Position numbers and translations under genes: made by a program. A stretch of DNA of 64,000 bases, from the NCBI GenBank assembly GCA_013398295.1, contig VZSF01009110.1, forward strand, positions 588,435 to 652,434, in the 5' to 3' direction. Within the stretch, counting starts at the first letter, position 1, and the number at the start of each line of letters is the position of its first letter. Below the pieces are notes generated by a model that saw only the letters and a program-made list of their open reading frames with translations, was not told the origin of the DNA and did no database searches. Below are positions 12,961-26,665 of the stretch, one piece after another. The DNA comes from Chionis minor. Its lineage: Eukaryota; Chordata; Aves; Charadriiformes; Chionididae.

Positions 12961-15900
12961 TAACGTCTCTCTATGTCCGTCTTTAAAATCATATCTCAAG
13001 AAGCAAGAATTGACAGTATCCTTTAGGGGGTTTATATTCCTAGCCTGTTAAGGCAGACGTATATTTCCTGATGATTTTGTTAGTTTTTCAGACTTGGTAT
13101 CACAATTTAGATCAACAGTGGAAACCTAGAAATGCTCAGTTTAGGAATAACCTAATAATTTTCAAAGTAGCCTACTATTTGTCACACGCGCCCATCTTTA
13201 AATATTTTTTCTGAAAGAGCTCAATTACACATTGTCCAGTACTGGACAATAGTAAAGAAGTGCTTCATGGAGCCTAAAAAGATTTAGAAAGCTGATCTTT
13301 GCTCCTAGGAGTAGATGTTAATAATAGCTTCTTTTTTTTCTCACAACACGGGAATTTCATATTGCTTTGTTAACAGAAAAACCCTGCAAAGCAGTAAAAA
13401 TTTCACACCAAAGATCCTCAGAGAAATAATCTGAATCACCTACAAAAGGAAAGGGCATTGTCCTCATTAATACTTACACAGTATTCGGTAACCTCACAGC
13501 ACTGAGTCAACTGATGGTGTATTTCTCCCATTCTCCTTCTCCCCAAGTATGTTTTTCCATTTAATGTTACTAAACCAAGAAAATGTTCATTCAATATTAA
13601 TTCTTGAAAAAGCCTTCAGAATTATTCTTTGACCATTTTAAATAACAACAGAGAACCTAATCCTGTGTCTGGTCACAGCAGCAACTTCCTTGTCATTGCC
13701 TTGTATGTTAGCAGGAACACAAGTACACTGAACAATTTAATGAGTCTTGTATCATTAAGAAATACTTGGCAAGTAGGGGAAGTTTTGTATTTCTTTTTGA
13801 GCCACAAAGGGCTACACAGGAAGTATTTCTGATTTTGCTTTACATAATCTTGCAATACAAGAGTAGGAAAAAATAGATGTGTTTTTATATAACAATGGAG
13901 AATCCCAGCATGTTGGTATTTCTAGAAAGAAAAGTGCTATCAGCATGATCAGATGGTTCTAAAGAAATGAGAGCACAGTGACAGGAAGCCACAGAAAAGA
14001 ATTCTAATCATAATAGCTTGTGACAGACACAAAACTCCAATTCTTATTTACAAACCACAGAGAAGAAGGAAAAAAATCAATCAAAATCAAAACCGTCGCA
14101 ACTTATGAGGGCCAGAAGTAATGTATAACACAACAAAGTGTATGTTCCTAAACATATTTTGAAATGATGGATATCAGACTCTGCCTGCTTTAGCAAAGTG
14201 TAAACCATCAGTCATCATCAAAAGCTGAATCTGAGGTACATGAAAGAAGAAAAAAAATCAACATGGAATGTATCACTCCCTGAACATTACTTTGAACATT
14301 GACATTACCTTTTGTCAATGTACATTTTAAAATCCAAATTTTATAGGCATTATGAAAAGCAAAAGGATGAAGAATAAGACTTCCAATCTAATGACTTGTA
14401 GAATTAATCTATTTAAGGATTACAAATTTCAGTTTTAAATTATTAACATCAGATTCCACAGGTTGGTGACTCAACCCAGTGGAACACATTTTCAAGTCCC
14501 CACAGAAAGTCTGCTATTTCAGTTGCCTTCCCATTTGCACAAGGATGAAAGAGATGTCTTTCACCACTCTGAGAGGAGAACGTTAGCCATGAATTAACAC
14601 CTATGATTAAAATTTCAACACAACCAATATATATTTTTAACATCAAATGATGTAGAAACTCAGCATTTTATGATTTAAAATAAAAATAAAAATCCTGAAA
14701 TAGCCTAAGCACCCCCAGTGATTTCAGAGGGGGGAAAAAATAGAGACACAGTCAGTATGAATAGTCTGCACTTCAAATAGATCTTCTGAAGAATAAAATT
14801 TGTCTGGGACAAGAAAAAATATTTCCCCCTGACAGGTTGCTGGGATCATTCAGGGAGAGACTTTGAACCACTTATTTTGGACTAGCATTGTGCCAGTCAA
14901 CCACGATCGAGTAGAAAAGAGTGATGTGACAAAAAAGATTCAGATGACCTGAGCCAGTTCTTGCATGCAGAGAAAATTTCTATCAGCCACAAACACCTAC
15001 AAGGTAAAGGTGACAGACAAGAATAAACATATTAGCTATAAAGGGAGATGGCTAAAACTTGTACTGATAAAGCAGTGACTTCAGTAAGACACCGCTGCCC
15101 ATTACACCATCGCGTGTGTTTCCTGAGGCACTTTCCTTGGAAAGCATTTGAAAGGGTCTTGATGTAAAATAGGCAAATCACTTGGAAGTTTGGGTTACTG
15201 ATTCATTTTGCTCCACATGTGGCAAGAATGATAACATTTGTTCACTTTACAGAGTGAAGTGGTCCTAACCAAAATCAGGATCCTTGTATGCTTGTCATTT
15301 TGTTCTGGAAACAACAGAATTAGCTATAATATAAATTCTGCATAGAAGACTCCACTGTCCGTATAGAGAAACTGGCAAAAGGTAGGGAAGAACGAGCAAT
15401 ATTATCCACAGACTGATCTGAGATGAAGAATCAGTGGTTTGTGCAAGGCTGTTCAACAAAACTCAGATTTCCTAAGTGCCAGACAAGAGCATATCTTCCT
15501 TATTTGACCACTCATATGGTTTTATATATAAAGATGGTTCTGAACTGTAATTTTTCTCTTGAGTTTTCCCATCAGTAGCTGTAGCTATAATACACTAAGA
15601 GGAAATAATTTGTATTCACCGTTCTAATAACTTATCTGTACAATACCCTGTCCCATCTGTTCATGTTTGTTCTTCAACACTGGAAAAAAATTGGTTTTGT
15701 CAGAACCAGGGGCAATGGACCTAAACAGGGAAACAGAAATACTAATATTATTATTAATATTAACATATTTCCATAGACGACTTTCTTCAAGGCCATAGAT
15801 GAGTTGGATTTGCAGGGGTTTCTCCCACAGGAACAAAGGTACGTCACAACAGAACAGGAGGTAGGAGAATAATAATGTGGTTTTGGTGCCACACGCACCA

Positions 15901-18900
15901 AGTATCAGCAGCAAGACCTTTTGTCTCAGATGCTGGCCCTTGCTCTCTTCTTCCTTGCCCAGACAGAGATGCATTACGGCCACTGGGAATGTATCTGCAT
16001 GAAGGGCAAAGGAACAACATATAGCAGAGGAGCAATCAAGGATCCGCATATGTTGCTGGAGGGTAGGGCTGGGATGGAGGCTCCTATCCCAGTTGCCATT
16101 TAAAAAGCACATACCTCTACTCCGCAGCAGTGCAAGGGGAGCCACAGGAGCCAACCTTCCCTGCCTTCCCTTCAGATGAGCTGCTCCAGCACAACTCCCC
16201 ATCAGTTATAATATGTCACTTCCCCTGAGCATTAAGACTGTAATTAATTCCTCATGCCTAGCTATGCAAGGAAGTGGCACTGGATAATTCCCCAGCAAGT
16301 CATTCTCCCTGTCATAGCAGAGAATCTTTACAAGAGAAACAGAAATAATCTGACAGACACGTGACAGCCCAAAAAGCCCTGTAAACATTTGCTTCAAAGC
16401 AGAAAAATGCACATGTGAATTTCTTTAGAGGGCAGCTTTAGAGCTCTATTATATCGCATGAGCCTTTGAGAGTGAGCACATAGGGAAGTGTTGCATAAGA
16501 AAGTGTAACAGTTACTGCCAGGTAATTGCCAGCTCTTCGTCTTATTCAACAAATTACTTAATGTCTGTTTGAGGACAGGGACAATCATACTTCGTTACCT
16601 CCTACTGGGAAAATCCCTAAGACATAAAAGCACGTTATGTGCCTTTCTCCTCCAGTGCATACCCAGTTCATTCTTCAGCTTCTCACCTGATGAGTTGCAA
16701 CAAGCGCCTCACCATGGAAAGTCAGTAGAAAGCAGTAAGCAGCAATACTGGTATGTATGAAATAATCCTCATATCTGAAAAGTACCTGCTATACCACTGT
16801 GGAAATACTACAACACTGGATGTACTAAGAAAGAGCAAAATATTAGCAACATCAAAAGTATCTAACAGGGGAGCTACTGAGGAGGAAGAAGGCAGCAGGA
16901 TTTCTACTGCTAGTGCAAAGGGACTTCCCAGTCCTACCAATAAGAGCTTAACAACAGCAACTGGGAAACCTGGAAATAAAATTAAGTTCACGGCAGTCAA
17001 ACCAGTCACTTTTATTTCAAACTTTTGTTGCCTCTCAGGTATGCTTTAGTGCTCTTAGGTTTTGGTTTTTTGTTTTTCTTTCTTATTTTCCTCCAGGTCT
17101 TTACACTTCCTTTCATATGCTTCTCCCCTTCCTTTATATCTCCCTTAAGGGAGAGGCTAATAAATATTAGACCTGTTCCACAATGGCTTTTGGGTTTCTC
17201 AGCAACCCTAAGAAATACTTTTAAAGACAGCATGCATCTATTAAGGTTTGAGTGGATTCATTCCAATAAATTCTTAGTGCCCATTCAGATGGAACACACC
17301 ACAAAACCTTGAGCACTGTTTCACTGTGATATAGACCTTCTGTAGAGCTAAACTCTTAAGCTCCGTGCTATCTCTTCTCTCTTCATAGGATGTCATTTAC
17401 TCACAAGAGCCAGCAAAAGATTCCTCCATACCTCAGAGATACAGGCATTCCATACATTGGGTTGCAAAGATTTGCTTTGTAAAAAGCACATTAAAGAATG
17501 TTCTGTATCTGCAAATTCCTGTCAACACAGTTCTCTGCTACTGTGCATACCCGCTTCTCTGGAATGACAACCTTGCAAATAATAAATATAGTGGCTCTGA
17601 GAGGGCACTAGTAGAGGCACCAACAGCTAAAAGGCAGGTGATAAGCCATAAAATTGGCAAAAGCATTGGATTTTTCAGGCTGAAGATATCAGGAAAATGA
17701 AATACTTTGGGGGGGGCAGGAAGGTACAACTCCAGACTTGTTTGATATTTCTGTGGTCGGAGACTATTAGGAAACAATACATACATGTGCATGACACAGA
17801 TACCATAAATAGACTGAAAGTGCAAAGAAATGGATGGCAGCTTTTGAACACAGTGAACAAAATCATGAAAACACTATTAAAAGTCTGGAATGGGTAATTC
17901 ACAGCATAAGCTACCAGTAAAGGAACATTTCCTGGGTCCATAACATTAGCATTAGCATTTATTACCACTACTGTATCACATAAAGAAAGAAAGTACAAAA
18001 CATAAGGAAGACAGACAGCAGCAAAGAAAACCAAATACTTCAGAGTGAACTTTCCAGCTCTAGATTAATTGTGAGACATATTTTATAGACTAGTCAGTAA
18101 TAGGAATGAACAGATATGTAACGTTCTGATGCACAGAACATTCAGTTGATACTTAGATGATACACAAGCTACAATTATAATTCTTAGTTTTCTGTAGATT
18201 TCCATGAGATCAAGTTTCTTAATATAATGAACCACTTCAGTCTCATATTTCAATTTAAAGCATTTATGGCAATTATGAAACTCAGTACTCAGTCTGTGAG
18301 TCTGATTGCTGCAGGTTTTGTAGACAGATCACATAAAAGTCTCCGGTCCCTATTCAGGAAATACAATATACAGAATCAAGACTATACATTGCTTCAGCTT
18401 TGCAAAAAAATTTGATTAAAAGTGGAATTAAAAAAGTGGAATTAAAAGAACAGGAAAATAATTCGTTCCATAACAACCAGGAAGTATTTGGGAACTATTT
18501 ATCTCCATTCCTTATGAACCAGCAAGCAAACAAGCAAACTGATCTGCTGTATTCTGCTGCTACAGGTAGGAGTCCCAAGAGGTACATTCTTTGAGCATGG
18601 TGTTATTACAGTTATCCCTTCATGAATAAATTGGAGTTCAAGAATACTGAATTCAGTGAGAAGTTTTCCTCTCTTATCAAATGTCTAGCAAATGACAGTG
18701 TTTCCTGTAAATTTTTGGAAGTCCAGAAAAGGGTTCTTCAGGACTTGGTTGGACCTACTAACCTGCCGGAAGCAGAAGTGGCAGAACTAAAGGAGAATTT
18801 CTCATTAGTCCTTGTGTGTCTTCTGCATGGATAATACTTCACTAAAGAAACATCAGAGAAATATTAAATCTTCAGTGAGAAAACCTTAAGAAAAGTCTGA

Positions 18901-21900
18901 CTTTCATATTTCATCACCTCTCATATTAGCTCTCAGGATTATAAGAGATAAATGACAGGAAAAGGTAAAAAGATAAACTGAAGAAATACTTAGAATATAA
19001 ACAGCACACTCGTGTTCAGCTACATATCATATTTATTTTCAGTATTGTCAGTACATGCTCAGCAATGTACAAATATGAGGACAATATCTTTACTGAAAAG
19101 GGCTTAAATCTTGTACAATAATATAACTTCATTGTAAAGCTCGATGGTTCAGAACAGAGAATCTTCTACTTTCTGAATCACTGATTCATATTCCTCCTGA
19201 CTTTACAGATTTAAATCTAGTCTACTATCTGGTCAGAAAATATTTGTGGGTATTTTGTTCTCCTCAAAAAGTCACTACCATGCAGTCTTATCAAGTTCTT
19301 ATCAGCTACCAAAACCTGAATGAGCATAAAGCCTAAAACATTCTTCAGATTATTGTTTTATCTTCAGGGCTCTAATGGTCATGGGATATGGGATACAAAA
19401 TCTAAACAAGAGAGTGATTACTCAACCTTAAGAAAAATGTTTAAAAATACTTAAGGATTTAAATACACCAAAATAAAGAACTTCAGAGTTATAGACCACA
19501 GAACTCCTTCTTCTGAAACATTATATGCTGAATACTTTTTTAGTGCATTACATGCTTTTAAAGAATTGACACCTTATTAGAAATGTGCAACATGGCACAG
19601 TTATTGTTGCTATGGGAACTATAATATTAAAATTTCTGATTTATGTACATACATTTTCAGATATAATGCTGCTTTCATGTCATATTTTGTAATAAACTTT
19701 CTCTTTCCCAGCCAGTGTTCTATGGACTACTTCCTCACAAGAGGTAGATTGCTTTCCCTGGGTGAACTTTTGCCCTTTTTTAAGCCAATGGTAGTTCTAC
19801 TGTCAGCTTCAGTGGGGGCATCATTCCATTCCAAACCACTGCAGCAAACACAGTTGCTTAGGAATATGCCCTTAAGACCTGATTCTGATTTCACTTATGC
19901 TGAACAGAAAAAGAGAGAAAGAGAAACAGAAAAAGCATGATTGCAAGAAAGCTAGACAAAGCAAGAAAGCAAGAAAACAAGCAAGTCGTCTGTTCCATTT
20001 CAGATTTATACCCTTTACATGATTTCTTTGGCGATTTTCCCATCATTCAGCTTAACAATATAAATCCAAATGTAATATAATCAGGACAGTTCTTATGTCT
20101 CAAGAACTAACTGGCCTGGTCTCTGTCAATGACCCCTTGTCTGTTCTTTTTAAAAATGAAGTCAGACATTTATTACAGCTCTAAATATAAGTTCAGATGT
20201 GATGTGATAGCTGGACATATCTAGAGGAAACAGTGTCCAAAGAGAGAGCATTAATGGCAAACATTTTGACATCAAAATTTATGGACCTGTCTGCTTTATT
20301 TTGCCTTTTACAGACTCTGATGTGGAATTTCTCTACTTCAGCTGAGCATTTGAAAGGGCTTAGTCACCTTCCAATTATCTGTGAGTGCGGTACAAATGGA
20401 GATGCACTCAAGCTTCATGAAGGCCTGCTTAGCTCTGATAGCAATTCTCTATACAGTCCTATAAATGTGTGTGTGTGTACACATACATTCCTGTATATGC
20501 AGTCTTGTGTGATGCATGAGAATTATGTATTCCTTGGCTATCACAGTCCCAAATAAGCCCAGCTAACAGACAGTTCCCTACACACTAAGTAAGGAGATAG
20601 AGGTCTCAGAATTTGGTAGGATTTTTAAAAAACAGTGAATTTTTTAACGTGAATTAATCAGATTATTCGATTTGTAAACTCTTGTGAGTGACTGTGAGAA
20701 GACCTGATTATGCATACCTCCTAATCATCCAGAGCTCAGGTATTCGTCACCTTTGAAAACTGAAGACTATGCCAACCTCCAAATGTCAGGCTTCTTTTTC
20801 ATTTATTTGTTTTTTATATATCTTTTAAGAGGAGGAAGATGAGTGTTAGGGTTAAAGTAATGGATAAATGAGAATGATAAAACTCCTACTCTCTCAGCCT
20901 TATCTGACATACATAAGAAACAGCCTTTCAGTAAACACCCTCCTGGAAGACTGGTGTGCCTACAGAACACACAGTAGAGCAGAGGATAGGTGGTAAGCTC
21001 TCTGGTGAACTCTCCAACATCTAATTGAGCAGTATCTGGTGAAAGAGATTCTTTTAATATAACCAGTGGAATGCCTACAGTAAAAGAATAAGAATAAAAC
21101 TAGAATGGTTTCAAGGAAATAAGTTTAAACATTAAATTGATTTTATTATTCCATAATGTTTACAATACATAAAGCCTTTAGAAAACAAAAAGCAGAGGAG
21201 AAATACTGAAAATTTAAAAATTGAACCTGTTGTAAAATCTATAAAGTCAACTTTTTTTTAACTTTGTGCCTCCTGACAATAATAAAATCTTTCAGCCTTC
21301 AAATATCCACTCCATTTACACATAACTCACTAACATTTAAACTGCTTGAAAAGAACAGATAAACACATCGAAGGTTCAAAAAGCTGACAAGACTACATTA
21401 TCTAATGTATGTCATACTTGCTTACTTACTGGTATTTTAAAATCTCAGTGTCTGAAGTTTTCTATTGTACACTCAATAAACTGGACAAACACAGCTCTTA
21501 ACACAGTTCCAGCTGACTTTTGTGTTAGATCACACTGCTTTTTCTTTCTAGAAAAATCCAGATGATTCTTTATTAATAAATTCCTTAAAATGTACTTTTA
21601 AAACTTAAGTATTTTAACTGCCTTTTTTTCTGTTATCCACTTAAACATTTACTCCTGATATATGGTAACCAATTCTTTCTTCATTTGCCTGACCTCTCTG
21701 TGTCTGTGTCTGACTTTTGTGTCTGAAATTAAATGTCTGTATTGCAGTTTTCTTTTGATTATATGCATATGATATTTAACACATCTCTAGGTCAACATTC
21801 TAAGAACTAATTAATATATAGTATACAACAGTGAGATATACTTACATGTAAGCAAATTACAGCATACCAACACCTCACTCCCCTGATGTTATGTCTTGAT

Positions 21901-24084
21901 ACACTGAATTCATTCTCATTAGATTTTTCTTTCCTATGTTTGTGTACGAGTTTGGGACCCCTGCCTCATCTCATCACCATTACAGACACAAAGATATACA
22001 GCTTCCACAGACCCAAACTCCAACTGATTGCACCATCTGCACCTTCCCCTCCATTCCACCAAAATCGTTTTATTTTATGCATCACCAAAGCAAACAGTGA
22101 GCTGCCTCACATCAGCCAGCACCTCAGAACCTCTCTGCTGGGCATTGGCCCTGCACCTGTTTTGTTCCTCTGCCAGACAGTAAGATGAAAGGGAACAGAC
22201 AGAAGATTTTTAATGGTACTTCTTGAGTCACTTCAGCCACCCAGACCACACCGTGGACTTCAAATCCCCGCCTAGGATAACCTGATCTTCTCCTTTTGCT
22301 GGAAGGGAGACTGGGTTCTACCACAGGGAGAACTGCCTTGGTTCTTAAACCCAGTTTGTGAGCCACTGGCTCAAGGTTCACAGTGGAACTTTCAGTAGGA
22401 ATATATTTGTGCATAAGTTGTGCCTGAATTAGAAAGATTTCACAATTAGAAAGTCAATGTTTAATTGTGTAACACTGTTTAGGGATTTGTATACAGCCAT
22501 TAGAAATTCTGTAGGTGTCCAGACAACTATTTTCTGCACACCACTGAAGTTTGCTGTAAGAAAGTGCACTGGTGATATCTGCCTCCATTCAAGGTTTTTC
22601 ACACTAATGACCACCTCTGAATTTATATTTTGTCTTGGAAAACGGAGATAAGTGGTGTAGGCTGACTGCAGATGTATATATCCGCCGATACAATTTATTC
22701 TATTACCGTTCAACTCATCTTGTCACATTGCACCAATATCTCTGATTTTTGCAGCATATGTCTGGCTCTTTCTCTGACATTATCGCACTTCATGTGCCAG
22801 CAAATTTTGTAACAACTGACTGAAAGGTAAATGGTATATATTTGGGATATACAAAATATATGCTAACACATTTACTTTTCATTACACCATGAGGCCTGAC
22901 ATGCATTTTATTTAATTAAAATCCGTAATAATTTGTTTTCATTTTTTTTCAGTATTTTGTCAGGGTTACTTTTTTCATTATGTTCATAGTATTAGTAGTA
23001 ACATCAATTGCTAGCCAGCAGATCAAACACTAACAGAATCTTTTCCCATTGATTTGATAAAGATTATAGCCTTACAATACATTTTTAAACCTTTCATTTT
23101 TTTTTAAAAGGCTTATGTAAATATTCTCCCTCAAAACCTTCATTATCACGAAGATTATTATTAGGTAACATCTTACAGGAAGGGTCATCACCCCCACAAT
23201 GATTAGATTCCGCTGTGATTAGTTTAAACTTATTGTACTATGAAATTAAATAAGGCTATATTTTAAATAGCTGTATGAAAGAAGAATTTTGCTTCTAAGA
23301 TTATAAATGGTGATATCTTTTACCAATTATCTGCTCAGACCCACAGTCGATGACCCTTAAACCCAAGATTGTCTATCCACTGTATGTTAAAATAAAATTT
23401 ATGCATTTTACAGTTCTTGTTCTCTAAGACGTTAAAAGCAGCAATCAAGATTGGAGTCCCATTGTTAGCTACTGTATAAGCCCATTAACTGGGATTCCAC
23501 TTAGTGAAGTTTAAAGGTTACAAACCTATTCTAAACTCATTGCTATCAAAGGAGACACATTCAGATGAATTATCATTCCTTGCATCTATCTTAGCAACCT
23601 ATTTTATGCCATATTATTTTACATATCAAAAGTAGGAGGTAGACTTGTGACTTAGAAGCAACTCTCAATAGGAAGGGTAATCGGAGCAGGAAATTTTAAC
23701 TCCTCAAGCAATGTTTATGACAGGAGCAGGGTATCTCACACACATTCTACCAAAGTCTCAGGATATATTTTTTGTTGCACAGAAGAAATTAGGAAGGGAG
23801 CACAACTCTGTTCATTTAATTCTGCCTTTCAAGGAGCAACTCATGGTAACACTGAAAATAAAATGTGTCTCTATGAAAGCAATAAAAAAAACCAACCCAG
23901 AACATTCTTTAAAGATGTGTGGGGAAGCATCACTTTTTAACAGAAAGTGGAAACAAAGGTGTAGAAAAAAGAATAATTACAAAGGAATAGCATAAATTTT
24001 CAGGCTTAAAATCAGTAAGGATAAAGAATGAAATGAGTTGAAAGAAGAAAGGAGCCTAAAATGCAAAACCAAATAGTTCAATTA
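12961..24084. other. Long gene-free intron stretch with one longish open frame
   Basis: I see no exon, RNA gene or clear repeat across this 11 kb. A less AT-rich patch at about 15880-16200 holds the longest open frame outside CR1 (minus strand 15624-16202, 192 codons, product unrecognised). Purine-rich gaaagcaa-like repeats lie at 19940-19985, and an imperfect duplication of a 13-mer (aaagtggaattaa) at 18419-18446. The remainder is AT-rich unique sequence. Confidence 0.55.
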
Positions 24085-26665
24085 AAAAAAAAATGGGAAA
24101 AGAAAGCAAAAGAAAGTGTACTTCGGTTACTTACCAGTACACTTACATAGAAGAAAAAAAAAACTATGATTTTTTGTCACAGGACAGAGAGAAGGCTGAA
24201 GGCCTCAATACTTTATTTGCATTGGCCTTCACAAAAAAGAATAATTCATGGCCAAATGGTTAATTAAAGAAATTTTAATGATGGGCTGGGAGGGCAAACC
24301 AGAATACAGGGAGAACATGTAACACAAGATATAGAGTGGGGATTTATGCAAGAAGGTAATGTAGAATGAAGTTCCCGTAGACTAACCAAGACAGTCCATG
24401 AATCAATAGTGACTATCTTCATGAACTCATTCGTAGCCTAAGAAAAGTAAGCATAACACGTATGTTTATATCAGTTAAAAAGGAGGATGCAGTTGTTGTT
24501 GAGCAGTGGGTCTAATTTCCACAGCCAAAATAATGCCAGAGGAAATGATGATAGATTGAATTTGAGACCATCTATAAAATGATGAAATGATAAACATCCA
24601 GCCAGTATTTTAAAGAGTAAATTGTGTTACATTGATCCAGTGTAGGGTTTTTCGACAAAATGCCTGACCTACCAGACATGGGAAAAGTAACAGAAGTGTT
24701 GTATCTTCCTTTTATTGAGGCCTTTGATGCACTCCCAGAAACAGTCTCATGATGCTTATCTAGGAAATACAGTCTACATCAGTGACGTCTGATTCGCATC
24801 CCAAGAGCCAAATGCATTTTCCCAAAGCGATGTATCCATTCACCATCAGCAGGTTTTCTAAGGAACGTGTGGTTTTGGGGTTTGTGGTCGTCTGGGTTTT
24901 TTTCAGACATGGGAATAAATCTGCCACATCTATGTGTAGCAGGATTGCAGCAGTGCTGACTGTAGAGCACTGAGTTAAGAAGGATAGGATACGTCACAGT
25001 TTATTACATCATGCCATATCATAGCATACACATCTTCAGATTCTGTGAGGAGCAAGAAAAGTGGGGCTGCACTGGGATTATTAACCCTTCCAGAGCAACA
25101 AATAGAACAGTTTATATTCCCTGGGGTGGCTCTGCAGAAATTAGCCTCCACTGGAGAAGCTGAGTGCCAGCAGGATGATCACTAAGTTGCAGGAAGACCC
25201 AGAGATATTCTGCAGTTGAATAAAGTTCCCTAAAGCATTCCATAGTATCTGGGCTACCTGTCGCTCCAGTATCTTTAATATTTCAGCTAATATAAAGTAC
25301 TCTTTGGAGTTATGCTCATCCCATGGAAAACTGGATTAGTAAAAGACTCAAAATGCAGGCTTAGTTCTTCTTAGCACTATGGAAACAGGAGATGGAATAG
25401 GGAGTTTTGTGACATTTGCTGAGGAAACGAATTGTGATGAGTTGTAAACACTTTGACGAGAAATACCAGAACTTCAAATTATTCTATTACATTTTAAAGA
25501 TGGTCTGAAAAATGCCACCATGAGACTTACTGAAAAATACTGTCCTTATGAAGGATTAATTGAATAACATTTCTGCAATCATTTTGCAGCAAAGATTTTG
25601 GTCATTATATCTGATCAAAACCAAACTATGATATAATGTTGATCAAAAAAAAAAAAAAAAAGACAAATGTATTTGAGAGATGTAATACAGAGATGTGTTA
25701 AGAGATGTGCTGCATATAAAACATGAAAAGGACAATTCACTTCTGTCAGTTGCTGAGGTCCCAGCTGTAGCACTACACTGAACTTAAGAAAAAGAGAAAT
25801 CTCATGGAGGGAATCCAGGAAAGAGCAAACAAGTAGATACGAGGCTTCAAAAACAGATGTAGATCTCAGTGCTAGTAAAGCAATGTTTCTGGGATAAGGA
25901 AAAAAAATAATCCTAATTTTATGCACATGAGGATGGGCTCTGATCTAATTGTAACCACACAGTAAAGGTATAATTGGAAAAATTACTGGTAGTTTGAACA
26001 AAAGTCAGGTCAATGTGTATTAGCAGTCAAATCCAATGTCACTCATGGTAAGGAATAGAGGAGAAAAAACAGAAGTAGTCATTCTGTTATTATATAAAAC
26101 TGGTGTACCTCATCTTGAATACTGTGTGCATTTTTAATATAGTTGCCCAAAATGACAGAACTTGATAGAGGTTGAAAATGGTACAGTAAAACTGACAAAG
26201 GTTTAGAGAAAAGCAATACAGTTGTTAAACAGACTTGGATTATTCAGCCTGGGGAAGAGATAATTGGGCAGAAGAGAGTGATGAAGAACTAAAAAAATTA
26301 TGAACAGCACAGAGAAGGTAAACAGGGAACTAGTTTTCCAATAGACAATGCAAGGAACATCAAATAAAAAGTGATTGGTAAGTTCAAAACTAATTGGTTT
26401 TTTAAACAGTGCACAAGAAAGCTTCAGAACTGCTTGCACAAAGTGTTGTAGATGCTACAGATTTCAAAGGGTTTGAAAAGTGATCAAACTTATGTCACAA
26501 AAGTCTAGTAAAAAATTTATTCCAAAACATCATCAACCTCAAGATGTTGCTCAAGCTAGGAGAATATTCTGCAGAAGTGTCCCTATGCTCCTGCCTTCTC
26601 TTCAGATTCCCCTCTGATGTGCTAGGGTGATGGAAGAATTAGGCTAAGTGAAAGAAGCAGCGCAT
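24085..26665 (+). mobile_element. Ancient, heavily decayed CR1 LINE in which much of ORF2 can be followed
   Basis: Short blocks in the expected ORF2 order can be read across all three plus frames. DREKAEGLNTLFALAFT (24184-24234) matches CR1 EKAEVLNxFFASVFT. MPDLPDMGKVTEVLYLPFIE plus AFDALPE (about 24660-24740) matches the DMGKAVDVVYLDFSKAFDTVPH block. SFVTFAEETN (about 25400-25432) matches the FADD region. VPHLEYCVHF (about 26105-26135) matches RPHLEYCVQ, LFSLGKR (about 26240) matches LFSLEKRR, and a degraded LPREVVDAPSLEVFK equivalent lies near 26440-26480. A possible 3' UTR continues to about 26665. A 17-bp A run interrupts it at 25645-25661. Numerous stops and indels show great age. Confidence 0.75.

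Noticed and set aside
16753..17049. 98-codon plus-strand frame with an acidic and Ser/Thr-rich middle
   Set aside because: No recognisable domain and an equally long antisense frame (16722-17009). I could not connect it to a known protein.
17675..18034. Hydrophobic 119-codon minus-strand frame resembling a membrane protein
   Set aside because: Hydrophobic frames are common in translated AT/T-rich DNA; no family motif and no supporting context.
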